A DNA stretch of 64,000 nucleotides from contig DYEY01000073.1 of assembly GCA_020725465.1 (NCBI GenBank), positions 1-64,000 of the forward strand, in the 5' to 3' direction. How positions within the stretch are numbered: the first letter of the stretch is position 1; the number at the start of each line of letters is the position of its first letter. Under the pieces are notes generated by a model. That model was not told the DNA's origin and did no database searches. It was given only the letters and a program-made list of their open reading frames with translations. Of the stretch, positions 8,254 through 16,806 are shown one piece after another. This DNA comes from Dethiobacter sp. GTDB lineage: Bacteria; Bacillota; Dethiobacteria; Dethiobacterales; Dethiobacteraceae. Both the position numbers and the translations under genes were made by a program.

Positions 8254-9360
8254 TCAAAACATGAGGCGATGTCTTCGCATACCAATGTTGAGGACAAGTC
8301 CGACGGCAATCATGTTGGCCCAGAGCGAGTTGCCGCCGTAGGACACAAAAGGTAGCGGCAGTCCGGTAACCGGCATAATGCCGACAGTCATGCCTATGTT
8401 GACCAGTACCTGGAATGTCAGCATGGAAGCAACCCCGATACAGACCAGGGAGCCGAAGGTATCCCGCGCCACGGCGGCGGTCCGGACAATGCGGTAAATA
8501 AGGAGCAGGAACAAAAGAAGCAGGACTACTGCCCCGACAAACCCCAGTTCCTCAGCCAGAACGGAAAAAATAAAGTCGGTATGCTGGGCGGGCAGGAACT
8601 CCAGCTGGCTTTGTGTCCCTTCAAAAAGTCCCTTACCTCTGAGGCCGCCGGAACCGATGGCAATCATGGATTGCCTGAGCTGCCAGCCGAACCCCATGGG
8701 GTCCTTTTCAGGGTTCAGAAAGACCAGAAGGCGCATCTTCTGGTAGTCTTTAAGAACCTTCCACATGAGCGGGAGGCCCACCGCTATCCCGGAAACCGCA
8801 TAAAACAACAGGTGCCGGACTCTGGCTCCTGCCATAAACAGCATACCAAAAACTATTACTATAAACACAAGGGAGGTCCCCAGGTCCGGCTGCAGAAAAA
8901 TAACAGCCATAGGCACAGCTATATGGAGAAAAAAGGGGATGGGGCTGAAGGGGCTGTCAAAGTTTCCCTCCCTGGAAACCAGGTGCCGGGCCAGGGAAAT
9001 TATTACAATAACCTTGGCGAACTCCGACGGCTGCAGGTCAAAAACTTTAAGACTGATCCAGCGCTGGGCACCGCCGGCGTCACGGCCAAAAACAAGCACC
9101 GCCCCCAAAAGCAAAAGGTTCAGGACGTAAAGGTGGGGGGCAAAACGGTAAAACTGGGTGTAGTCAGTGGTTATCACCACCAGCATAACAAAAAAACCAA
9201 TGATAAAAAGCACCGCCTGGCGCCTGACAAAATAGTTGGGGTCGCCGGTGATGTTTATTATGGTCGCGCTGCTGATAATACCCAGACTTATCAGCATGAT
9301 AGCGCAAACTGTGGCCAGCATTATAAAGTCAAAATTGCGTAAATACTTTTTGTCAAACAA
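8254..9360 (-). CDS. rodA: RodA, SEDS-family peptidoglycan glycosyltransferase
   Basis: A 368-residue polytopic membrane protein with about ten hydrophobic segments. SEDS landmarks include LQPSEFAKV, FLQPDLGTSLVF, EELGFVGA and the C-terminal GLPLPFVSYGGNSLWANM. SEDS proteins polymerise glycan strands from lipid II with a class B PBP partner; RodA works with PBP2 and MreBCD in side-wall elongation. The start is TTG (9358-9360) behind GGGGGG with an 8 nt spacer. The upstream neighbour is the PBP2 gene, separated by 107 bp with a possible promoter of its own. Confidence 0.93.
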   Translation of the reverse strand: MFDKKYLRNFDFIMLATVCAIMLISLGIISSATIINITGDPNYFVRRQAVLFIIGFFVMLVVITTDYTQFYRFAPHLYVLNLLLLGAVLVFGRDAGGAQRWISLKVFDLQPSEFAKVIVIISLARHLVSREGNFDSPFSPIPFFLHIAVPMAVIFLQPDLGTSLVFIVIVFGMLFMAGARVRHLLFYAVSGIAVGLPLMWKVLKDYQKMRLLVFLNPEKDPMGFGWQLRQSMIAIGSGGLRGKGLFEGTQSQLEFLPAQHTDFIFSVLAEELGFVGAVVLLLLFLLLIYRIVRTAAVARDTFGSLVCIGVASMLTFQVLVNIGMTVGIMPVTGLPLPFVSYGGNSLWANMIAVGLVLNIGMRRHRLMF

Positions 9361-9402
9361 AAACTTGCCCCCCGGTCATAATACGGCAGAATCCCTGCAC
9401 TT

Positions 9403-9431
9403 ATTATAAATTAACCGCGTGCCGCGGTAAA
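9403..9431 (-). promoter_or_regulatory. candidate rodA promoter with embedded dyad
   Basis: TTTACC, a 17 bp spacer and TATAAT on the minus strand. The spacer and -35 are filled by a perfect 15 bp dyad ACCGCG-TGC-CGCGGT (9414-9428), which could be an operator or a small hairpin behind the PBP2 gene. Confidence 0.45.
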
Positions 9432-9467
9432 GCGGGAAGATACGCCAATTTACGTCCCCTTGTCATC

Positions 9468-11237
9468 TTACCGGTCAGCGTAGTAGCGGCTGAAGATGAG
9501 GTTGGTGAGGGGAACGGCAGCCTGGTAGCCGAGGCCGCCGTGCTCCACGATGAGGGCGATGGCGATTTCCGGCGCTTCGGCCGGGGCGTAGCCCACAAAC
9601 AGGCTGTGCGGCATTTTGCCCGGTGAAGACTCGGCAGAGCCGGTTTTACCGGCCACCCTGACAGGCAGGTGCCGGAGTGACGAGCCTGTGCCGCCGGGGA
9701 GAGTGGTGGCTTCCATGCCCTTTTGCACAGCCTGCCAGGTCCTGTCACTGTAACCCGGGTTGTTTAAAATTTCCGGCTGAGCCCGGTAGACTGTTTCTCC
9801 CTGCTGGGTTATTACTTCCTTAACCAGGTAGGGCCGGTAGTGGATGCCGCCGTTGGCCAGCATGGCCGTGTAGTTGGCCAGCTGCAGCGGGCTGATCATG
9901 TGGCCCTGGCCGATGGAAGCGGTCAGCACGTCACCGGGGTTCCAGCGCCTTCCCGGCTGCCGGCGCAGCAGTACACCGGGTCGCTCTCCGGCCAGGTCGG
10001 TGATGCCGGTAACTTTGCCAAAACCAAGCGACTCGGCATAGGTGGTAAGCCTGTCTATACCCAGGCGTACACCCAGCTCAAAAAAGAAAATATTGCAGGA
10101 CCTGGCTATGGCGTCCCGTACATTAAGGGCGCCGTGCACGCGGTTGTCAAAGCAGGCCCGGGGCACATCCCCGGGGAAAAACTGCTTGCGGCCGGTGCAG
10201 GTGATAATGGAGCCGGCGTTAATCAGACCTTCCTCCAGGGCTGCTACCGCCACCGCCATTTTGAAAGTGGACCCCACCGGGTAGCCGCCGCGGAGCGCTT
10301 TGTGATTAAGCGGGTCATTGGGGTCGGACTGCAGCTTCAGGATATCTTCCCGGAGTGTGTTTGGATTGTAGTCAGGGTAACTGGCCATAGCCAGGATCTC
10401 CCCGTTTCTGGGATCCAGAGCCACCACCGCACCTCTGCCCATCTGGGTGTTGCCGGCGGCGATACCATCCTGAATCACTTCAGCCAGGGAGCTTTCCACT
10501 ATTTCCTGCAGGCGGGCGTCAATGGTAAGGTGGAGGCTGTGGCCGGGCACAGGGTCTTCTTTGCCTAAAACCCTGATGCGCCGGCCGTGCTTGTTCACCT
10601 CAACAAACAGCTTGCCATCGTTACCGCGCAGGTAATTCTCGTAAGTGCTCTCAATACCGGTGATTCCGATCTGGTCGGTCAGGCGGTAAGCCTGCCCCTC
10701 GGCCCTTTTTTGCTGCCACAGCTCGGGCGGGATTGTACTGGTATAGCCCAGCACATGGGCGGCAAAATTATCTTTGGCGTAATAGCGTATCGGCTCCGTT
10801 TCAATGATCACCCCGGGCAAATCCATGCGCCGCTCACCAATTTTGGCCACCACTTCCGCCGATACGTCCCGTTTCAGACGTATCGGCGCAAATGCCCGGA
10901 ATTGTTGTTTGGCTATTGCCTCGCGGATTTGTTCTTCAGCCATCTCCAAAAGCTCGCTCAGGTAAGCGATAACGGCCGGCTGCTCTCTTTTGGGCAAATC
11001 AAGCAGAGATACGGTGAATCCGGGGCGGTTGGCCACCAGGATTTCCCCGTTGCGGTCGAATATTTCCCCGCGGGCAGCGGTAACGGGGAGCTCCCGTATC
11101 CTGTTGGTTTCGGCCCGGGCGAAATAAAAATCGTACTGGTATACCTGCAGCCAGTACAGGCGTGCAGCCAGAACCGACATTGCCAGGAAAACCAGCAGCA
11201 TGAATATGCGCAAGCGTTTCAGCATGGATTTGCTCAT
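9468..11237 (-). CDS. mrdA: penicillin-binding protein 2, class B transpeptidase (MrdA)
   Basis: A 589-residue single-span membrane protein. Residues about 8-28 form the anchor (IFMLLVFLAMSVLAARLYWL), followed by the PBP dimerisation region (AARGEIFDRNGEILVANRPG) and the transpeptidase domain with the active-site serine in GSTFK, the SCN triad element (ARSCNIFF) and KTGSAE. It cross-links side-wall peptidoglycan with RodA. Order mreB-mreC-mreD-mrdA-rodA is the classical elongasome cluster. Its start lies one base from the mreD stop, so translation is likely coupled. Confidence 0.93.
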   Translation of the reverse strand: MSKSMLKRLRIFMLLVFLAMSVLAARLYWLQVYQYDFYFARAETNRIRELPVTAARGEIFDRNGEILVANRPGFTVSLLDLPKREQPAVIAYLSELLEMAEEQIREAIAKQQFRAFAPIRLKRDVSAEVVAKIGERRMDLPGVIIETEPIRYYAKDNFAAHVLGYTSTIPPELWQQKRAEGQAYRLTDQIGITGIESTYENYLRGNDGKLFVEVNKHGRRIRVLGKEDPVPGHSLHLTIDARLQEIVESSLAEVIQDGIAAGNTQMGRGAVVALDPRNGEILAMASYPDYNPNTLREDILKLQSDPNDPLNHKALRGGYPVGSTFKMAVAVAALEEGLINAGSIITCTGRKQFFPGDVPRACFDNRVHGALNVRDAIARSCNIFFFELGVRLGIDRLTTYAESLGFGKVTGITDLAGERPGVLLRRQPGRRWNPGDVLTASIGQGHMISPLQLANYTAMLANGGIHYRPYLVKEVITQQGETVYRAQPEILNNPGYSDRTWQAVQKGMEATTLPGGTGSSLRHLPVRVAGKTGSAESSPGKMPHSLFVGYAPAEAPEIAIALIVEHGGLGYQAAVPLTNLIFSRYYADR

Positions 11238-11762
11238 TTAAAACCACCCGTCGCCGTCGTTTTCCGGTTCCGCGAAGAACAGCCCGCGACGCTGGGCGCG
11301 AAGCAGGTAAGGATAAAGAAAGGCCATCACGAGAACATGCATAAGCAGGCGCGGCAGCGCAAACGCACGGAGATAATCCGTCAACTGCAGCGCGGGACTG
11401 AAATAGAGCTCCATCAGGAAATAGGCCACTGTTTCATTCAACAATGTAAGTGCGGATATTACCATCAGGGGTACAGGCAAGTAATCACGGTACACTTCCC
11501 TCGCCAGTGTTCCCGCCAGCAGACCCGCCAGCATCTTGCCAAAAGTAAAGAAGCCCAGAGGGGCTGCTGTCAATACGTCCTGAAACAATCCGGCGGTGAA
11601 GCCAAGGAGGGTGCCTCTTTTCCCGTCAGAAAGGAGTGCGAGCGCCACCACCACCACCAAAAGCAGGTCGGGATGAATACCGCCGGTACCGGCCAGGGCC
11701 AGCACCGATCCCTGCAGGACCAAGCTCAGGATAAACAGTCCGGATATAACCAGGATACCCAT
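11238..11762 (-). CDS. mreD: rod shape-determining protein MreD
   Basis: A 174-residue membrane protein with about five hydrophobic segments and no long soluble domain; GLFQDVLTAAPLGFFTFGKM is the most recognisable MreD segment. It belongs to the MreBCD complex that positions wall synthesis. It sits 2 bp after the mreC stop and directly before the PBP2 gene. Confidence 0.9.
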   Translation of the reverse strand: MGILVISGLFILSLVLQGSVLALAGTGGIHPDLLLVVVVALALLSDGKRGTLLGFTAGLFQDVLTAAPLGFFTFGKMLAGLLAGTLAREVYRDYLPVPLMVISALTLLNETVAYFLMELYFSPALQLTDYLRAFALPRLLMHVLVMAFLYPYLLRAQRRGLFFAEPENDGDGWF

Positions 11763-11764
11763 GA

Positions 11765-12616
11765 CTACTCCTCTCCCTCTCCGGGGTCCGGAACCACCAC
11801 AAATACTTCCTCCAGGCGGTTGAAGTTAGCCGCCGGCCGGAGCAAGGCGTACTGCAATATGCCGTACTCGTCATCCCCGGTCTCCAGCACGTAACCGATT
11901 ACCAGGCCTTTGGGAAACACGCCGCCAAGGCCCGAGGAAATAATCCTGTCGCCCGGCTGGATGTTGGCTTCCCGCGGCAGGTTTATCATTTTCAGATACC
12001 CGGGCAGGCCCGGCGCGCTTTCAACCACGCCTACTTCCCCCGGTTCGCGTGAACGCTGAACAAGGGCACTCACCGCCGGCCGCGAGTCAGTCAGCAGCAG
12101 CACCTGGGAAGAGAGGCGGGAGACCGAAAGTATGTTTCCAACCAGCCCGTCACTGGTTACCACCGCCATATTTTTCTCCACGCCGTGATATGAGCCGCGG
12201 TTGATGGTCATGGTCTGAAACCAGCTGCTGGCATCCCGGCCGATCACCTCGGCGGGTATCAGGCTGTACCCGGTCTTCTCTTTAAAGCCCAGCATCTCCC
12301 TGAGGCGGTGATTTTCCTGGCGCAGCTCCAGCAGCCTCGCCTCCAGGGTGGCGGCGTTGGCCAGCTCTTTTTTCAGGGCGGCGTTTTCTTCCAGCAACAG
12401 GCGGTACTCCTTCACCGTGGCAAAGGTATTGTCCACGGTTCTGGTCAAACGCTGAAAGACCCCTTGCACAGGGGCCACAAGAGTCAGCAACATCTCCTCT
12501 GCCAGAGTCAGTTTCTGCCGCCCCTGCGCGGTAAAGGCTGCGAGGCACAGCAAAAATATAAAAACAAGCAAAAGAGATACGGTTTTTTTACGACGGGTTT
12601 TCAGGGGAGCGAGCAT
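11765..12616 (-). CDS. mreC: rod shape-determining protein MreC
   Basis: A 283-residue protein: N-terminal membrane anchor (about 12-32), a coiled-coil rich in Leu and Glu (about 65-110), then the beta-barrel head with VIGRDASSWFQTMTINRG and LVGNILSVSRLSSQVLLLTD. MreC links MreB filaments to the PBP2/RodA machinery outside the membrane. It follows mreB after 33 bp. Confidence 0.92.
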   Translation of the reverse strand: MLAPLKTRRKKTVSLLLVFIFLLCLAAFTAQGRQKLTLAEEMLLTLVAPVQGVFQRLTRTVDNTFATVKEYRLLLEENAALKKELANAATLEARLLELRQENHRLREMLGFKEKTGYSLIPAEVIGRDASSWFQTMTINRGSYHGVEKNMAVVTSDGLVGNILSVSRLSSQVLLLTDSRPAVSALVQRSREPGEVGVVESAPGLPGYLKMINLPREANIQPGDRIISSGLGGVFPKGLVIGYVLETGDDEYGILQYALLRPAANFNRLEEVFVVVPDPGEGEE

Positions 12617-12649
12617 CAGTTGTCATCCTTTCGCCTTCCCCTACACAGT

Positions 12650-13786
<1,137 letters not shown>

Positions 13787-13812
13787 TATGAAATATGAAC
13801 CAGCACGGAGCT

Positions 13813-14502
13813 TTAGAGAAGTCCTTTCTCCTTAAGGCTGATATAGCGGCCGTCCCCGATCACCACGTGGTCCAGCACCTCTATCCCCACCAGGCGACCG
13901 GCCTCACACAGGCGCCTTGTTACCTCCAGGTCTTCCCGGCTGGGAGTGGGATCGCCGCTGGGGTGATTATGCACCAGGATAATGCAGGCACAGGCTTTGC
14001 GGATAGCCGGCCGGAAAACCTCCCGCGGGTGAATAAGGGAAGCGTTAAGGCTGCCGACGGAGACTTCCTCGATGCCCACCACCTTATTCTTGGTATCCAA
14101 AAGCAGGACCTGGAAATGCTCCTTCATCCTGTGGCGCAGATCTTCCATCACCAGTGCGGCCGCATCGGCGGGGGAAGATACCGCCGGCTGTCCCGTTCGC
14201 AGGCGTGTGCTGATTCTTTTGGCCAGCTCCATCGCCGACATCACTGTTACCGCCTTGGCCGGCCCCAGGCCCGGAATTACCGTCAGCTCCTCCAATGATT
14301 TTCTGGGCAGCTCGTGCAGGCCGCCCAGTTTGACCAGCAACCGTTCCGCAATCTGGACCGCGGTATCGGAAGTAGTTCCGGTACGGATCAGGATAGCCAA
14401 AAGTTCCGCATCGGACAAAGATGCCGCTCCATACTGCATCAGCCGCTCACGGGGGCGTTCACCCGGAGGCAGTTCCTTGAGGGTCAGGCGCCGTGCTGTC
14501 AA
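13813..14502 (-). CDS. radC: RadC family JAMM-fold protein
   Basis: A 229-residue protein with an N-terminal helix-hairpin-helix region (ERPRERLMQYGAASLSDAEL, then TVIPGLGPAKA) and a C-terminal JAB/MPN metalloprotease-like domain with the HNHPSGDPTPSREDLEVTRR zinc motif. Despite its name the cellular role is unsettled. I chose TTG 14502 since AAGGAG lies 9 nt before it and the protein then begins like relatives; a GTG at 14529 is possible. Either start overlaps maf (44 or 71 bp), so the two are co-transcribed. Genes maf-radC-mreB in this order are common in Firmicutes. Confidence 0.9.
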   Translation of the reverse strand: MTARRLTLKELPPGERPRERLMQYGAASLSDAELLAILIRTGTTSDTAVQIAERLLVKLGGLHELPRKSLEELTVIPGLGPAKAVTVMSAMELAKRISTRLRTGQPAVSSPADAAALVMEDLRHRMKEHFQVLLLDTKNKVVGIEEVSVGSLNASLIHPREVFRPAIRKACACIILVHNHPSGDPTPSREDLEVTRRLCEAGRLVGIEVLDHVVIGDGRYISLKEKGLL

Positions 14503-15085
14503 TTCCACCAGCTCCTTCCCGGAATCCACATTGCTTCAGCATCTGCCAGAGGGCGGCCAGGGGCAGCCCCACCACATTAAAATAACAGCCTTCAATCCTT
14601 TCCACGAAAACAGCCGCTTTGCCCTGAATACCGTAGCCTCCGGCCTTGTCCCAGGCTTCGCCGCTGTGAATGTACCAGCGCATTTCTTCCTCCGTAATCG
14701 GCCGCATGCAGACTTTTGTGGTTTCAACATGACACAGTGTCTGCAGGCCCGGCTGCCGTATCACCGCCACGCCTGTCATAACCTGATGGCAACGTCCCGA
14801 GAGAAGGCGCAGCATTCGCCATGCATCCTCTTCGTCCACCGGTTTCCCCAGCAGCTCCCCTTCCACACAGACCACTGTATCCGCGGCAATAACTATTCCT
14901 CTATCCAGTTCTGCGGCAACCGTCTTTGCTTTGGACATTGCCAGGTATTCGGCCAGCCTGACAGGGTCTTCTTCCGTAACATTTTCTTCCTCCACCCCGC
15001 TGGCCACCACGTCAAAGACCATTCCGATCTGACGCAGCAGTTGTGCCCTCCTGGGTGAAGCCGATGCCAGCAAAATATTTTCCAT
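14459..15085 (-). CDS. maf: Maf-family nucleoside triphosphate pyrophosphatase
   Basis: A 208-residue pyrophosphatase that hydrolyses non-canonical or pyrimidine NTPs. Maf hallmarks: LLASASPRRAQLLRQIG at the N-terminus, VIAADTVVC (catalytic Asp), GKPVDEEDAWRMLRLLSG, and AGGYGIQGKAAVFVERIEG. The C-terminal 15 residues beyond the conserved fold lie inside the radC overlap. A TTGACA and a 10 bp palindrome (ATACATGTAT, plus strand 15120-15129) sit upstream and may be the control region. Confidence 0.92.
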   Translation of the reverse strand: MENILLASASPRRAQLLRQIGMVFDVVASGVEEENVTEEDPVRLAEYLAMSKAKTVAAELDRGIVIAADTVVCVEGELLGKPVDEEDAWRMLRLLSGRCHQVMTGVAVIRQPGLQTLCHVETTKVCMRPITEEEMRWYIHSGEAWDKAGGYGIQGKAAVFVERIEGCYFNVVGLPLAALWQMLKQCGFREGAGGIDSTAPDPQGTASG

Positions 15086-15144
15086 CTCTTGTGATAATCC
15101 TTTCCAACATAAGCACCTGATACATGTATTTTGTCAAAAGGCCG

Positions 15145-15690
15145 TTATGACCGTGCCATCCTTTTGCCCTCCGGTTCACCGCAGGCGCGGGCCAGGGTAC
15201 GGCGGGCAAAGACCACAGCCAGGCCGGTGAAGAAGCCGGTGGGAACAGCCAGAAGCAGTAATAGCGGCAGGTAGAGCTTCATCAGGTTTATGTTTCTGAT
15301 CAGGATGGCGGCGGCGGACACCTGGGCGGTATTGTGGAATACCGCGCCAAGGATGCTCACCACCACCAGGGACAGCATGTCGCGGCGCCAGAGGGCGATC
15401 CCCAGCGCCATAGCCAGGGTGGAAACCACGCCGCCGCTGAAGCTTAAGATGAAGCCAAATCCGGGAAAGGTGCCGGTAAACATGCCGCCCAGGACGGTGC
15501 GTACTATGGTGACCAGCATGGCGGACCTGAAGCCATAGAGGACAAAGGCCAGCAGTGTTATGGCGTTGGCCAGCCCCAATTTGGCGCCCGGCACCTGGAT
15601 GGGCAGCGGGATGGAAGCTTCCACTGTATGGACGACCAGGGCGAAAGTTGCCAGTACAGCCAGGCGGGTCAGTTTCCGGGCGCCCGTCAT
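15145..15690 (-). CDS. Gx transporter family membrane protein (PF07456)
   Basis: A 181-residue membrane protein with about five hydrophobic segments, including PGAKLGLANAITLLAFVLYG and GGMFTGTFPGFGFILSFSGG. It matches the small ECF-S-like family once named heptaprenyl diphosphate synthase component I and now Gx transporter. Members lie beside ApbE genes in flavinylation-linked clusters, and here the start overlaps the apbE stop by 4 bp. The substrate is unknown to me; a flavin-related or quinone-related cargo is inference. Confidence 0.85.
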   Translation of the reverse strand: MTGARKLTRLAVLATFALVVHTVEASIPLPIQVPGAKLGLANAITLLAFVLYGFRSAMLVTIVRTVLGGMFTGTFPGFGFILSFSGGVVSTLAMALGIALWRRDMLSLVVVSILGAVFHNTAQVSAAAILIRNINLMKLYLPLLLLLAVPTGFFTGLAVVFARRTLARACGEPEGKRMARS

Positions 15691-16703
15691 GAGAGAATCG
15701 TCACCTTCCCCTCCAGGCCGGATGAGACGTGCACTTTGCCGTCTTCGCTTACAATTATGGCCTCTATGTCCTCCATTGATTCAATCAGGTCCATGGCCGC
15801 CTCCAGGCCAAGGACAAAGCCGGCGGTGGAAAGGGCGTCCGCGGTAAAAGCGTCCGGCGCCACAACGGTGACGCTGGCCAGCCCTTTGGCCGGGTACCCG
15901 GTAGAAGGGTCGATAATATGGTGGTAGCGTACATCGCCGGCGACAAAGAAGCGCTCGTAATCGCCGGAGGTGACGATGGCGCAGTCAGTCAGTTCAATCA
16001 CGGCGATTACATCCCGCCGGTTACGCGGGTGGCGCACTCCGATCCGCCAGGGAGAACCGTCCGGCTTGGTGCCGATAACCCTGATATCGCCTCCGGCGTC
16101 CAGGTAAGCGGATGTTACCCCCTGCGCCAGCAGGATTTCCGCCGCCCTGTCCACGATATAGCCCTTGGCGATGCCGCCGAGGTCAATCTCGCTGCCTTTT
16201 GTTTCAAGAAACACCGTCCCGGCCGTCTCATTTACCATAACCTTTTGGAAATCCACCAGCCTGAGCGCTTTGGCCAGCTCTTCGGCAGACGGGACTTTTT
16301 CCCCGTCTGTGCCAAAACCCCACAGCGACAGCACGGGCGCCACGGTGATATCAAAGGCTCCTCCGGTCTGTGCTCCCGCCTGCAGTGATTTTCTGACCAC
16401 ATCAAGTGTTTCCCCTGCAACGGCAACCGGTGCTTCCCCGGCCGCCCGGTTTATTTTGGCAACATCGGAAGTGTCAAGGTGCCGGTCCAGCAGGGCTTCC
16501 AGGCGTTCCATCTCATTAAATGCCAGGCGCAGGGCTTCCTCTCCTACCTGCCTGTCCCTGCTGAAAACCACAATGTTTACGATTGTATCCATAAGAAACT
16601 CGGTGCGGGCAAGCTTTTTTTCCCCGGGAACCCTGGCTGTCCGCACTGTCAGTCCCAGCAGCAACAACACGGCAAGTCCGTATAGTATGACGTTTTTTTT
16701 CAC
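15687..16703 (-). CDS. apbE: FAD:protein FMN transferase (ApbE)
   Basis: A 338-residue enzyme that cuts FAD and attaches FMN covalently to Ser/Thr of target proteins on the outer face of the membrane. An N-terminal membrane anchor (about 4-21) without a lipobox cysteine is followed by TEFLMDTIVNI, the flavin-binding ETKGSEIDLGGIAKGYIVDR, the DAGGDIRVIG loop and the Mg2+ region HHIIDPSTGYPA and DALSTAGFVLG. RnfG and RnfD, 11-13 kb away on the same strand, carry flavinylation motifs and are the obvious substrates. Confidence 0.93.
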   Translation of the reverse strand: MKKNVILYGLAVLLLLGLTVRTARVPGEKKLARTEFLMDTIVNIVVFSRDRQVGEEALRLAFNEMERLEALLDRHLDTSDVAKINRAAGEAPVAVAGETLDVVRKSLQAGAQTGGAFDITVAPVLSLWGFGTDGEKVPSAEELAKALRLVDFQKVMVNETAGTVFLETKGSEIDLGGIAKGYIVDRAAEILLAQGVTSAYLDAGGDIRVIGTKPDGSPWRIGVRHPRNRRDVIAVIELTDCAIVTSGDYERFFVAGDVRYHHIIDPSTGYPAKGLASVTVVAPDAFTADALSTAGFVLGLEAAMDLIESMEDIEAIIVSEDGKVHVSSGLEGKVTILS

Positions 16704-16781
16704 AAAAATCGCTCCAGTTGCTCAGTGTCTGCCTCAAGTTTAACACGGGACCACCCCGGGCGCAAGAAAAGATACCTGTGC

Positions 16782-16805
16782 CAGGGGCGCCAAAGGGCGC
16801 CCCTG
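16782..16805 (-). terminator. perfect hairpin after the antiporter operon
   Basis: CAGGGGCGCC and GGCGCCCCTG form a 10 bp GC-rich stem with a 4 nt loop directly after the last antiporter gene. The T-run is displaced by about 10 nt (TATCTTTTCTT), so it may be a terminator or an mRNA-stabilising end. Confidence 0.5.
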
Positions 16806-16806
16806 C

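Noticed and set aside
8581-9342. Plus-strand frame of 253 codons opposite rodA
   Set aside because: Shadow of the rodA codon pattern; composition is Gly/His/Lys-rich and unlike a protein.
10587-11894. Long plus-strand frame (435 codons) opposite the PBP2 and mreD genes
   Set aside because: It is antisense to clearly conserved PBP2 and MreD coding sequence, has low-complexity Gln/His-rich composition and no recognisable domain.
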